Below are positions 32,382-40,303 of a stretch of DNA of 64,000 nt, piece by piece (the stretch's first letter is position 1; the number at the start of each line of letters is the position of its first letter). The notes beneath the pieces are model-generated. The model made no database searches. It was not told where the DNA came from and worked only from the letters and a program-made list of their open reading frames with translations. Position numbers and translations under genes: made by a program. The stretch is taken from the NCBI GenBank assembly GCA_963725175.1, contig CAVRXH010000006.1, positions 5,952,001 through 6,016,000 of the forward strand, read 5' to 3'. The stretch is from DASUBV01 sp963725175 (GTDB taxonomy: Bacteria > Actinomycetota > Actinomycetes > Streptosporangiales > Streptosporangiaceae).

Positions 32382-33918
32382 GCGAACTGTGATCGTCTCC
32401 GGCGACGCCCTGACCGTGGATGACGTCGTTGACGTCGCACGCGGTGCCGCGCGCGCCGAGCTTGGCCCTGACGTGGCCAGGCGAATGGAATTCAGCCGGG
32501 ATGTCGTGACGGCAGCGATCGCCGGTGACAGCCCGGTTTACGGCGTGAACACCGGCTTCGGGGCACTGGCCGACACCGCCGTCGGCGAGGCTGACCTGAG
32601 CAAGCTCCAGCGGGCGATCATCGTCTCGCACGGCGCGGGAGTCGGGCAGCCCCTGGACGACGCCGCGGTCCGGGCCATCCTGCTGCTCCGCGCCAGGACC
32701 CTGGCGGCCGGGCTGTCCGGGGTGCGCACCGACCTGCCGCGCCGCCTGCTTGAGCTGCTCGACCGCAACCTGCTGCCGGTCATCCCCGGCAAGGGCTCGG
32801 TCGGCGCGTCCGGGGACCTGGCGCAGCTCGCGCACCTGGCCCAGCCGCTGATCGGCGCGGGCCGGCTGCGCGCCGAAGGGGACGGGCCGCAGGGCCGGCC
32901 CGCCAGCGAGGTGCTGGCCGAGCATGGCATCGAGCCGCTGGTTCTCGGCCCGAAGGAGGGCCTGTCCCTGGTCAACGGCACCGAGCCGATGCAGGCCCTG
33001 CTCGCGTTCTCGGTGCACGACGCGGCGCTGCTGGCGCAGGCCGCCGACGTGGCCTGCGCCATGTCGATCGAGGCGCTGCTCGGCACGGACCGCCCCTATG
33101 ACGAGCGGGTCCAGGTGATCCGGCCGCATCAGGGCCAGCAGGACAGCGCCGCGAACCTGCGGGCGCTGCTGGCCGGCTCGCAGCTGATGGCCAGCCACCG
33201 GCATAGCCGCCACGCGGTCCAGGACGCCTACTGCCTGCGCTGCGCTCCCCAGGTGCACGGCGCCGTCCGGGACGTGCACCGCTTCGCCAGGGGCGTGATC
33301 GACACCGAGCTGGGCGCGGTGGTGGACAACCCGGTCATCGTCGCCGACGGCGAGGTCATGACGACTGGAAACTTCCACGGCGAGCCGCTGGCGTTCGCGG
33401 CCGACATGCTCGGCATCGCCGTCGCCGAGTTCGCCAGCATCAGCGAGCGGCGGGTGGACCGGATGCTGGACCCGGCGTTCTCCCGCGGCCTGCCCGCGTT
33501 CCTGGCCCCGGACGCGGGCACGAACTCCGGCTTCATGCTGGCCCAGTACACCGCCGCATCCCTGGTCAGCGAGAACAAGGTGCTCGCCCATCCCGCCAGC
33601 GTCGACACCATCCCGACCTCGGGGAAGCAGGAAGATCACGTGTCGATGGGCTGGACGGGGGTCCGCAAGCTGCGGGAGATCGTGGAGAATGTCCGGGCCT
33701 GCCTGGCGGTCGAGATCCTCTGCGCCGCCCAGGGCGTCGGCCTGCGTGCCGACATCGCGGCGCCGAGCGCCCCGGTCGCGGCGGTGCACGAGCTGATCAG
33801 GGCCCACGTGCCGAGCATGGATGTCGATCGCGAAGTTTCCGATCAGATAGCCGCCATCGACCAGCTACTGCCAGATATATGCGCAACGGCCGCGCAGGCG
33901 TGCGGCGGGCTCAGATAG
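32380..33918 (+). CDS. hutH: Histidine ammonia-lyase
   Basis: A 512-residue member of the aromatic amino acid lyase family, the usual length for HutH. The MIO prosthetic group forms from the A-S-G triad in GKGSVGASGDLAQLAHLA (about residues 139-156). Other active-site parts are YGVNTGFG near 53, NGTEPMQALLA near 196 and SGKQEDHVSMG near 411. The enzyme deaminates histidine to urocanate, the first step of histidine degradation. No hutU, hutI or hutG gene is nearby. The ATG at 32380 is chosen because GGGAGG precedes it. Confidence 0.93.
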   Translation: MRTVIVSGDALTVDDVVDVARGAARAELGPDVARRMEFSRDVVTAAIAGDSPVYGVNTGFGALADTAVGEADLSKLQRAIIVSHGAGVGQPLDDAAVRAILLLRARTLAAGLSGVRTDLPRRLLELLDRNLLPVIPGKGSVGASGDLAQLAHLAQPLIGAGRLRAEGDGPQGRPASEVLAEHGIEPLVLGPKEGLSLVNGTEPMQALLAFSVHDAALLAQAADVACAMSIEALLGTDRPYDERVQVIRPHQGQQDSAANLRALLAGSQLMASHRHSRHAVQDAYCLRCAPQVHGAVRDVHRFARGVIDTELGAVVDNPVIVADGEVMTTGNFHGEPLAFAADMLGIAVAEFASISERRVDRMLDPAFSRGLPAFLAPDAGTNSGFMLAQYTAASLVSENKVLAHPASVDTIPTSGKQEDHVSMGWTGVRKLREIVENVRACLAVEILCAAQGVGLRADIAAPSAPVAAVHELIRAHVPSMDVDREVSDQIAAIDQLLPDICATAAQACGGLR

Positions 33919-34075
33919 GCCAGTCACCCCGCGGGTAATTCCGGCGGAAAAGGCGCCGGTCCCGATATTGCGGGGGCGGGGCGGGGCGCCAGTGACGTGA
34001 GTGGCATTCTTACATGCGCCGGCCCGGCTCTCCAGCGAACCGGGCCGGGGTGCCGGCCGAGGGCCGGCGAGGTGC

Positions 34076-34498
34076 TCAGGCGCGCCAGAGCAGCTCGTCA
34101 AGCTCGGTGTCGACGTCGAGGAACTCGCCCTCGCGCCCGGCCGAGATCATGTCAAAGGTCCTGGTGAGGAACGCGGCGGTCGCCTCGCGCGGCGCCTCGA
34201 AGTGTGCCTCGCCGAACGGTGAGGACAGGGCCAGGTTCAGCACCGGCCTGCCGCGCTCATTCGACGGCCAGACCTGGACATCGCCCTCGCCGGCCGGGCC
34301 GTCGAGGCCCGCCGTGAGCAGCTCGCGTGCGAAGATCCACTCCACCGGCTCGTCGGCGCCGACGTGGAACGACATGCGGATCGCATACGGGTCGTCGGCG
34401 CTGTAGCACAGGCTGGCCACGAGGGGAACGGCTCCGTGCTCGGGAACCACCAGGCTGAGACCAAGCTCAGCGGTCACGGTAGCGCTGCTGTTCATCAT
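34076..34498 (-). CDS. ssgB: SsgA-family sporulation/cell division protein (SsgB-like)
   Basis: A 140-residue SsgA-like protein. Family landmarks are DDPYAIRMSFHVGADEPVEW, VEWIFARELLTAGLDGP and LNLALSSPFGEAHFEAPREA. SsgB-type proteins place FtsZ at future septa in sporulating hyphae, and SsgB is the member shared by all morphologically complex actinomycetes. The start is ATG 34498 or the next ATG at 34495. A long, relatively AT-rich upstream region suggests developmental control. Assignment to ssgB rather than another ssg paralogue is likely from length and sequence but not proved. Confidence 0.82.
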   Translation of the reverse strand: MMNSSATVTAELGLSLVVPEHGAVPLVASLCYSADDPYAIRMSFHVGADEPVEWIFARELLTAGLDGPAGEGDVQVWPSNERGRPVLNLALSSPFGEAHFEAPREATAAFLTRTFDMISAGREGEFLDVDTELDELLWRA

Positions 34499-35163
34499 CG
34501 GGTCAGACCTTCTGCCTTGTCGTGTCCCGGATTGCCGGGCTTCATTATTGGTGTGCGTTTGCCATCACTTATGGCACTTAACGTGCCGCTGGAATGTCAT
34601 CGCAGGAAGTAGATTCCGCGAATTGAGTCGCTCGTAACCTCGGTCAGCGTTCAACAAAACCGGCTTCACTAGCCCCGACCTGGTCAAACGCTTCGGCAGA
34701 TAAAACACGCTTTCCGGAGCGTCCTGTTCCATCCGGCCCCACGACCCAATGTGACCTTCGTCTCACTCGGGCCTGCTCCGGCGCGTCGCGCTTGCGGATC
34801 TGGCTCGCATGAGTGCGGAACAGCCTGCTGGGCAGGGGATTCCAGTCCGCCGCGACAGGCTGCCCGGAGACGACCTCGAACTAACACAAAGGCCATAAAT
34901 AGTAATAACTGGACAGGGCTATTGCCGCCGTCTCTGCCGTGACCAGTCATTCCCCGGGGTGATCTATGGGGCTCTGCGGGGGCCGCCGGCCGCCCGGAGG
35001 CGGTGGCCGCAGAGTTTTTTCCGGATCTCGCGCGGCGGCCCGGTCCTGGCACGGGCACGGCGGCCGGAAGCGGGACTAACCGCCCGGGCCGGGCGCGGCG
35101 CCGCCCGTCCGCCGGATGCGCTAATCTGAGACCGCCGTCACGGACCCGGTCAGGCCGTGCCAC
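34499..35163. other. Long AT-richer intergenic region between ssgB and tRNA-Val
   Basis: No convincing protein gene is seen in these 665 bases. The left side should hold the ssgB promoter. The right side ends in a strong rho-independent terminator on the plus strand (34972-35020) that belongs to no visible gene, so a small RNA may be transcribed from around 34880. A minus-strand 55-codon frame starting MEQDAPESVFYLPKR (34570-34736) lacks recognisable features. Confidence 0.5.
34972..35020 (+). terminator. Strong rho-independent terminator without an assigned gene
   Basis: CTCTGCGG (34972-34979) pairs with CCGCAGAG (35007-35014), with further G/C pairing inside, and is followed directly by TTTTTT (35015-35020). 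This is the best T-tract terminator in the window. It works only for rightward transcription, yet no rightward gene lies upstream until hutH about 1 kb away. Confidence 0.75.
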
Positions 35164-35235
35164 GGGCGATTGGCTCAGCGGAAGAGCGCTGCCTTCACAC
35201 GGCAGAGGTCGCTGGTTCGAACCCAGCATCGCCCA
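35164..35235 (+). tRNA. tRNA-Val (CAC)
   Basis: A 72-nt cloverleaf. The acceptor arms GGGCGAT/ATCGCCC pair, the D-arm is GGCTCAGCGGAAGAGC, the anticodon arm CTGCC-TTCACAC-GGCAG has anticodon CAC, and the T-arm CTGGTTCGAACCCAG is intact. Its 3' end is duplicated in tandem immediately downstream. A T-tract terminator follows at 35269. Confidence 0.95.
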
Positions 35236-35251
35236 CACAGCATCGCCCACC
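35224..35251 (+). repeat. Tandem 14-bp duplication of the tRNA-Val 3' end
   Basis: CAGCATCGCCCACA (35224-35237) is repeated at once as CAGCATCGCCCACC (35238-35251). The second copy contains the acceptor strand and an encoded ACCA-like end. Such 3'-end duplications are typical footprints of integrative elements at tRNA genes but can also arise by slippage. Confidence 0.75.
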
Positions 35252-35268
35252 AGCACTAGTTCACCGAC

Positions 35269-35304
35269 AGGTCCCGCCCGGCACGCCGGGCGGGACCTTT
35301 TCTC
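35269..35304 (+). terminator. Rho-independent terminator of tRNA-Val (CAC)
   Basis: A perfect 13-bp stem (35269-35281 with 35286-35298, arm AGGTCCCGCCCGG) with loop CACG runs into TTTTCTC. It ends the tRNA transcript about 35 bases beyond the gene. Confidence 0.85.
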
Positions 35305-35422
35305 ATCTGCGGGGCAGCCGCTAATCATGTTGCCCTCGCTAGCGGCTATCTGGACCGGCACCGGAGAACGCGATGGGAAGCTCATGCAGGCAGGCCGCTC
35401 CGTGCTGACGTACGCTGGGTTT

Positions 35423-35638
35423 GTGACAGCGGCTGACTACAGCGATCTCCACGAGCTCATTGACCGCCTGGAACCAGAACAGGCCGAGGAGCTGCGTGAG
35501 CACGTACTCAGGCTGATTCACCCGGTTCGGAGCCGGTTTAAGGTGCTGCGGACCTTCAGCGGCCCCGAGGCCAACCTCGGCGTCAGGGCGCGGGAAGTCA
35601 TGCGCGCTGACTTCGAGCGTGACGATGCTGATCGTTGA
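35423..35638 (+). CDS. Putative antitoxin of a VapBC-type module
   Basis: A 71-residue, mostly helical acidic protein: TAADYSDLHELIDRLEPEQA, then EELREHVLRLIHPV, a variable middle, and a C-terminal helix EVMRADFERDDADR. It is not a classical ribbon-helix-helix but resembles small antitoxin-like proteins found in front of PIN-domain toxins. The GTG at 35423 is preferred: TACGCT (35411-35416) lies six bases upstream, consistent with a leaderless transcript. Its end overlaps the toxin start by 14-20 bases, the usual coupling that keeps antitoxin in excess. Confidence 0.65.
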   Translation: MTAADYSDLHELIDRLEPEQAEELREHVLRLIHPVRSRFKVLRTFSGPEANLGVRAREVMRADFERDDADR

Positions 35639-36035
35639 TACCGGCCCGCTCGTCGCTTACCTGAATCACAACGATCCAGATCACGCTCGCTGCGCCGAAC
35701 TTCTGGACTCGCGCACCGATGATCTTCTCGTGACCCCCTACGTCATCACCGAGGCCTGTTACCTCGTCGGGAAGTACGTCGGACCGGAGGCCGAGATCAA
35801 CCTGGTTGAGGCGCTCGCCGCGGGGGACCTGAGCCAGATTGATGTCCCGGCAGGAGATCTGATCCGCATGGCCGAACTCATGCGGCAGTACATCGGCTTC
35901 CCGCTGGGTGTTGCCGATGCGTCGGTCATCGCCACCGCCGAGCGCCTTCGGGCCACCGAGGTGGCCACACTGGACCGGCGGCACTTCCACGCGGTACGAC
36001 CGGCCCACGTGACGGCGCTGAAGCTGCTTCCTTAA
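35625..36035 (+). CDS. VapC-like PIN-domain ribonuclease toxin
   Basis: A 136-residue PIN-domain protein. The acidic active site is visible: Asp in LIVDTGPLVAYLN, Glu in YVITEACYLVGKY, Asp in GVADASVIATAERL and Asp in VATLDRRHFHAV. PIN toxins are Mg-dependent endoribonucleases; many actinobacterial VapCs cut single tRNAs in the anticodon loop or the 23S sarcin-ricin loop. It is intact, unlike the stub at 31699. The start is ATG 35625 or GTG 35619. About 90 bases downstream begins the Hen1-Pnkp RNA repair pair, so toxin and tRNA repair genes are neighbours. Confidence 0.85.
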   Translation: MLIVDTGPLVAYLNHNDPDHARCAELLDSRTDDLLVTPYVITEACYLVGKYVGPEAEINLVEALAAGDLSQIDVPAGDLIRMAELMRQYIGFPLGVADASVIATAERLRATEVATLDRRHFHAVRPAHVTALKLLP

Positions 36036-36127
36036 GGCTGTCGGGGCTGCCGTCCGATAGGAGAGTTGGCGGGGCGGGCAGGGAAATCGGGCAGACGGGA
36101 CCGGCTGGTCCTGTGCAGACTGGCGGC

Positions 36128-37555
36128 GTGCTGCTGACGATCTCCACGACTCATGCTCCGGCGTCCGATCTCGGGTACCTGCTGCATAAGCACCCCGGCC
36201 GGGTTCAGGCGTTCCCGCAGTCGGTGGGCACCGCGCACGTCTTCTACCCGGCGGTCAGCGACGAGCGCTGCACGGTGGCGCTGCTGCTGGAGGTTGACCC
36301 GGTGGCGCTGGCGCGCGGCCGGGCGGGCCGGCGCGGCGAGGCGTTCCCGCTGGGGCAGTACGTCAGCGACCGGCCCTATGTCGCGTCCAGCATGCTCGCG
36401 ATGGCGCTCAAGGATGTCTTCCGCACGGCGCTGACCGGGCGCTGCGACGCCCGTCCGGAACTGGCCGCCGCGGCGATCCCGCTGGAGATCGGAATCCCGG
36501 CGGTGCCCAGCCGCGGCGATGCGGACCTGCCCCGGCGGCTGTTCGGGCCGCTGGGCTGGCAGGTCGCGGCGGCTCGCGGGCCGCTTGACCCGGAGATCCC
36601 GGACTGGGGCGACTCGCCGTACGCCGATGTCCGGCTCACCGGCGAGCTCCGGCTGGCCGATGCCCTGAACCACCTGTACGTGCTGCTCCCGGTGCTGGAC
36701 GACGCCAAGCACTACTGGGTCAGCGAGGACGAGATCGGCAAGCTGCTCCGCGCGGGCGAGGGCTGGCTGCCGTCGCACCCGGAGCAGGAACTGATCACCC
36801 GGCGGTACCTGTCGCACCAGCGGGACCTGGCCAGGTCGGCGCTGGCCCGGCTGGCGGAGGCCGACGACGCCGGGCCGGCCGAGTTCGACAACGCCCCGGA
36901 CGGCGCGGTCGCGCTCGATGACCCGCGGCGGCCAGGCGAGCTGGCCGGGCAGCGGCGGGCGGCGGTGCTCGCCGCGGTGCTGGCGTCGGGGGCGCGCCGG
37001 GTCGGTGACCTGGGCTGCGGCGAGGGCCTGCTGGCGGCGGACCTGCTGGCCGCGCCGGGCATCGAGCAGGTAGTGGCCACCGACGTGTCGGCGCGGGCGC
37101 TCCAGATCGCCGCGCGGCGGCTGGGCCTGGACCAGATGCCGGACCGGCAGCGGCAGCGCCTGGAGATCTTCCAGTCGGCGCTGACCTACCGCGACGACCG
37201 GCTGGCGGGCCTGGACGCCGCCGTCCTGATGGAGGTGATCGAGCACATCGACCCGCCGCGGCTGGACACGCTGGAACGGGTGGTTCTCGGCCACGCGGCC
37301 CCGGCCACGGTGATCATCACCACCCCGAACGCGGAGCACAACGTGCTGTTCGACGGCCTGCGAGCGGGCGGGCTGCGGCACGCGGACCACCGGTTCGAGT
37401 GGACGCGCGAGCAGTTCAGGGCCTGGGCGAGCCGGGCGGCGGCCGCCTACGGGTACACGGCCGCGTTCGCCGGAATCGGCCCCGACGACCCGCGGGTCGG
37501 GCCGCCGACCCAGCTCGCCATCCTGACCAGGACCGGGGCGGAGGTGCCCGCATGA
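36128..37555 (+). CDS. hen1: Hen1, 3'-terminal RNA ribose 2'-O-methyltransferase
   Basis: A 475-residue bacterial Hen1. The N-terminal half (LLTISTTHAPASDLGYLLHK at the start) is the domain that binds Pnkp and activates its ligase. The C-terminal methyltransferase has SAM motif VGDLGCGEGLLAADLL (about 292-307), the metal-binding signature MEVIEHIDPPRL with the E-x-x-E-H ligands (about 369-373), and HADHRFEWTREQF with a further histidine. Hen1 methylates the 2'-OH at the broken 3' end before sealing, so the repaired tRNA resists recutting. The GTG at 36128 matches the usual family start; CAGACT six bases upstream fits a leaderless promoter. The ATGA overlap couples it to pnkp. Confidence 0.93.
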   Translation: MLLTISTTHAPASDLGYLLHKHPGRVQAFPQSVGTAHVFYPAVSDERCTVALLLEVDPVALARGRAGRRGEAFPLGQYVSDRPYVASSMLAMALKDVFRTALTGRCDARPELAAAAIPLEIGIPAVPSRGDADLPRRLFGPLGWQVAAARGPLDPEIPDWGDSPYADVRLTGELRLADALNHLYVLLPVLDDAKHYWVSEDEIGKLLRAGEGWLPSHPEQELITRRYLSHQRDLARSALARLAEADDAGPAEFDNAPDGAVALDDPRRPGELAGQRRAAVLAAVLASGARRVGDLGCGEGLLAADLLAAPGIEQVVATDVSARALQIAARRLGLDQMPDRQRQRLEIFQSALTYRDDRLAGLDAAVLMEVIEHIDPPRLDTLERVVLGHAAPATVIITTPNAEHNVLFDGLRAGGLRHADHRFEWTREQFRAWASRAAAAYGYTAAFAGIGPDDPRVGPPTQLAILTRTGAEVPA

Positions 37556-40137
37556 GCGCGGAACTGGGTGTCCCCGAGCTGAGCCTGATCGTGCTGATCG
37601 GCGTCACGGGGTCGGGAAAATCGACGTTCGCCCGGACGCGCTTCCGGCCGACTGAGGTCATCTCCTCGGACTTCTGCCGCGGCCTGGTCGCCGACGACGA
37701 GAACGACCAGTCGGCGACGCCCGAGGCCTTCGAGCTGCTCTCCTACATCGTCGGCAAGCGCCTGGCGGGGGGCCGGCTGACCGTGGTGGACGCGACCAGC
37801 GTCCAGCCGGGCGCCCGCAGGCCGCTGGTCGCCCTGGCCAGGGAGCACGACGTGCTGCCGGTCGCGATCGTGCTGGATGTCCCCGAGGGCACCTGCGCGG
37901 CCAGGAACGCGGCGCGGCCGGACCGGGACTACGGCAGCCAGGTGGTCCGCCGCCAGCACGACCAGCTCCGGCGCGGTCTCAGCGGGCTGCGCCGGGAGGG
38001 CTTCCGCGCGGTCCACGTGCTGCGCGGCACGGCCGAGATCGACGCGGCGAGCATCACCAGGACCCGGCTGTACAACGACCTGCGTGCCGAGAACGGGCCG
38101 TTCGACGTCATCGGCGACGTGCACGGCTGCCGCGCCGAGCTGGAAGGGCTGCTGGCCGAGCTGGGCTACGAGATCACCAGGGACGGCCAGGGCCGTGCCA
38201 CGGGCGCGCACCACGAGGGCCGCCGGGCGGTCTTCGTCGGGGACCTGGTGGACCGGGGCCCGGACACTCCCGGCGTGCTGCGGCTGGTGCTGGGGATGGT
38301 CTCCGCCCAGGACGCGTACTGCGTGATGGGCAATCACGAGAGCAAGCTGCTGCGGGCCCTGCGCGGCAGCAAGGTCCAGGTCAGTCACGGCCTCGCGCAG
38401 TCGCTGGCGCAACTGGAGTCGGAGCCGCAGGAGTTCAGGATCGAGGTTGAGCGGTTCCTCGACGGGCTGATCAGCCACTACGTCTTTGACGGCGGGCGGC
38501 TGGTGGTGGCGCACGCGGGCCTGATCGAGCGGTACCAGGGCCGCGCGTCGGGACGGGTCCGGTCGTTCTGCCTGTACGGCGACACCACGGGGGAGACCGA
38601 CGAGTACGGGCTGCCGGTCCGCTACCCGTGGGCCCGCGACTATCGCGGCGCGGCGATGGTGCTGTACGGGCACACGCCGGTGCCCGCGCCGGAATGGGTC
38701 AACAACACGCTCTGCCTGGACACCGGCTGCGTGTTCGGCGGCCGCCTCACGGCGCTGCGCTATCCCGAGCGGGCGATCGTCTCGGTGCCCGCCACCGCCG
38801 TGCACTACGAGCCGGCCAGGCCGTTCCCGGCCAGCCCGGAGGCGGGCGGCGAGACCGGGCCGGAGGCCGGCGGGGCGGTGGCGGGCCGCCGGGAGCCCGA
38901 CGTGCTCGACATCACCGACGTCACCGGGACGCGGGTCATCGAGACGGCGTACCAGCCGCGCATCGGGGTGCGCGAGGAGAACGCGGCGGCGGCGCTTGAG
39001 GTGATGAGCAGGTTCGCGATCGATCCCCGCTGGCTGGTGTACCTGCCGCCGACCATGAGCCCGGTCGCCAGCTCGGCCGAGCCCGGCCTGCTGGAGCACC
39101 CGGCGCAGGCGTTCGACTACTTCAGGACCGCCGGCGTCGGCCAGGTCGTGTGCGAGGAAAAGCACATGGGCTCGCGGGCGGTCGCGCTGGTCTGCCGGAC
39201 GCCGGGCGAGGCCAGCGCCAGGTTCGGCGTGCCGGACGGCCAGGCGGGAGCGGTGTGGACCCGCACCGGGCGGGCGTTCTTCCGCGACGAGCTGACCGGG
39301 CAGTTCACCGGCCGGCTGCGGGAGGCAGCCGAACGGGCCGGGCTGTTCGTCGAGCTGGACACCCCCTGGCTGCTGTTCGACGCCGAGCTGATGCCGTGGA
39401 GCGCCAAGGCCGGCCCGCTGCTGCGCGACCAGTACGCGGCGATCGGCGCGGCGGCCCGTGCCGCGCTCCCGGCCGCCGTGGCGACCCTGGAGCAGGGGGC
39501 AGCGGCCGGGCTGGACCTGGGCGAGTTGCTCGGCCGCATGAAGGGGCGGGAGGCCCGCGCCGCCGCGTTCACGGCTGCCTACCGGCGGTACTGCTGGCCG
39601 GTTGCGGAACTAGCTGGCATCAGGTTCGCGCCGTTCCAGCTCCTGGCCAGCGCGGGGGCGGTGCACCAGGAGCGGCCGCACGGCTGGCACCTGGCCCTGG
39701 CCGACCGGCTGGCCGGCGCCGACCCGGAGCTGATCGCGGTCACCCGGCGGACTGTCGTGGACGTCACGGACCCAGGCTCGGTCGCGGCGGGGTGCGAGTG
39801 GTGGGCCCGGCTGACCGGGGACGGTGGCGAGGGCATGGTGGTCAAGCCGGCCCGGAACCTGGCCAGGGACCGCAAGGGGCTGGTGCAGCCGGGCCTGAAG
39901 GTGCGCGGCCGGGAGTACCTGCGGCTGATCTACGGCCCCGACTACACCGAGCCGGCGAACCTGGAACGGCTGCGCACCCGGAGCCTGGGCCACAAGCGCT
40001 CGCTGGCGCTGCGCGAGTACGCGCTCGGCCTGGAGGCGCTGGACCGGCTAGCCAGGGGCGAGCCGCTGTGGCGAGTACACCAGTGCGTCTTCGCCGTCCT
40101 GGCCCTCGAATCCGAGCCAGTCGACCCGCGCCTGTAG
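37552..40137 (+). CDS. pnkp: Polynucleotide kinase-phosphatase-ligase Pnkp
   Basis: An 861-residue three-domain RNA repair enzyme. The N-terminal kinase has a P-loop GVTGSGKST (17-25) and restores the 5'-phosphate. The central calcineurin-like 2',3'-phosphatase has FDVIGDVHGC (184-193), GDLVDRG (230-236) and MGNHE (259-263). The C-terminal adenylyltransferase/ligase has its nucleophile K537 in CEEKHMGSRA and later GEGMVVKP and GLKVRGREYLR. With Hen1 it heals and seals tRNAs cut by ribotoxins. All catalytic motifs look intact. A proline-rich hinge lies near 430-450. Confidence 0.95.
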   Translation: MSAELGVPELSLIVLIGVTGSGKSTFARTRFRPTEVISSDFCRGLVADDENDQSATPEAFELLSYIVGKRLAGGRLTVVDATSVQPGARRPLVALAREHDVLPVAIVLDVPEGTCAARNAARPDRDYGSQVVRRQHDQLRRGLSGLRREGFRAVHVLRGTAEIDAASITRTRLYNDLRAENGPFDVIGDVHGCRAELEGLLAELGYEITRDGQGRATGAHHEGRRAVFVGDLVDRGPDTPGVLRLVLGMVSAQDAYCVMGNHESKLLRALRGSKVQVSHGLAQSLAQLESEPQEFRIEVERFLDGLISHYVFDGGRLVVAHAGLIERYQGRASGRVRSFCLYGDTTGETDEYGLPVRYPWARDYRGAAMVLYGHTPVPAPEWVNNTLCLDTGCVFGGRLTALRYPERAIVSVPATAVHYEPARPFPASPEAGGETGPEAGGAVAGRREPDVLDITDVTGTRVIETAYQPRIGVREENAAAALEVMSRFAIDPRWLVYLPPTMSPVASSAEPGLLEHPAQAFDYFRTAGVGQVVCEEKHMGSRAVALVCRTPGEASARFGVPDGQAGAVWTRTGRAFFRDELTGQFTGRLREAAERAGLFVELDTPWLLFDAELMPWSAKAGPLLRDQYAAIGAAARAALPAAVATLEQGAAAGLDLGELLGRMKGREARAAAFTAAYRRYCWPVAELAGIRFAPFQLLASAGAVHQERPHGWHLALADRLAGADPELIAVTRRTVVDVTDPGSVAAGCEWWARLTGDGGEGMVVKPARNLARDRKGLVQPGLKVRGREYLRLIYGPDYTEPANLERLRTRSLGHKRSLALREYALGLEALDRLARGEPLWRVHQCVFAVLALESEPVDPRL

Positions 40138-40216
40138 TCGTCAGCGTGCTCGCGCGCCGCGAACCTCCCGCATTCCCGCGCGCCGTGGACCGATCGCCCC
40201 GTCATCCGCCAACTGG

Positions 40217-40246
40217 AAAGGAAAACCCGGCCCACAAGGAGCCGGG
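40217..40246 (-). terminator. Terminator of the NYN-domain gene
   Basis: Read leftward, GCCGGG pairs with CCCGGC (40241-40246 with 40226-40231) and is followed by TTTTCCTTT (40217-40225). It lies about 60 bases after the NYN gene stop. Confidence 0.6.
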
Positions 40247-40303
40247 TGGTATATAGGGCAACTATAACGCGCTTACCGTGAGCCTGCTTCCCGGTGACGG
40301 GAA

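Noticed and set aside
34570..34736. 55-codon leftward frame MEQDAPESVFYLPKR... between ssgB and tRNA-Val
   Set aside because: No clear ribosome site or recognisable family; kept only as a note in the intergenic description.
34684..35385. Leftward frame containing AMLGSNQRPLPCEGSALPLS
   Set aside because: It is the antisense translation of tRNA-Val(CAC) extended into intergenic DNA and has no domain.
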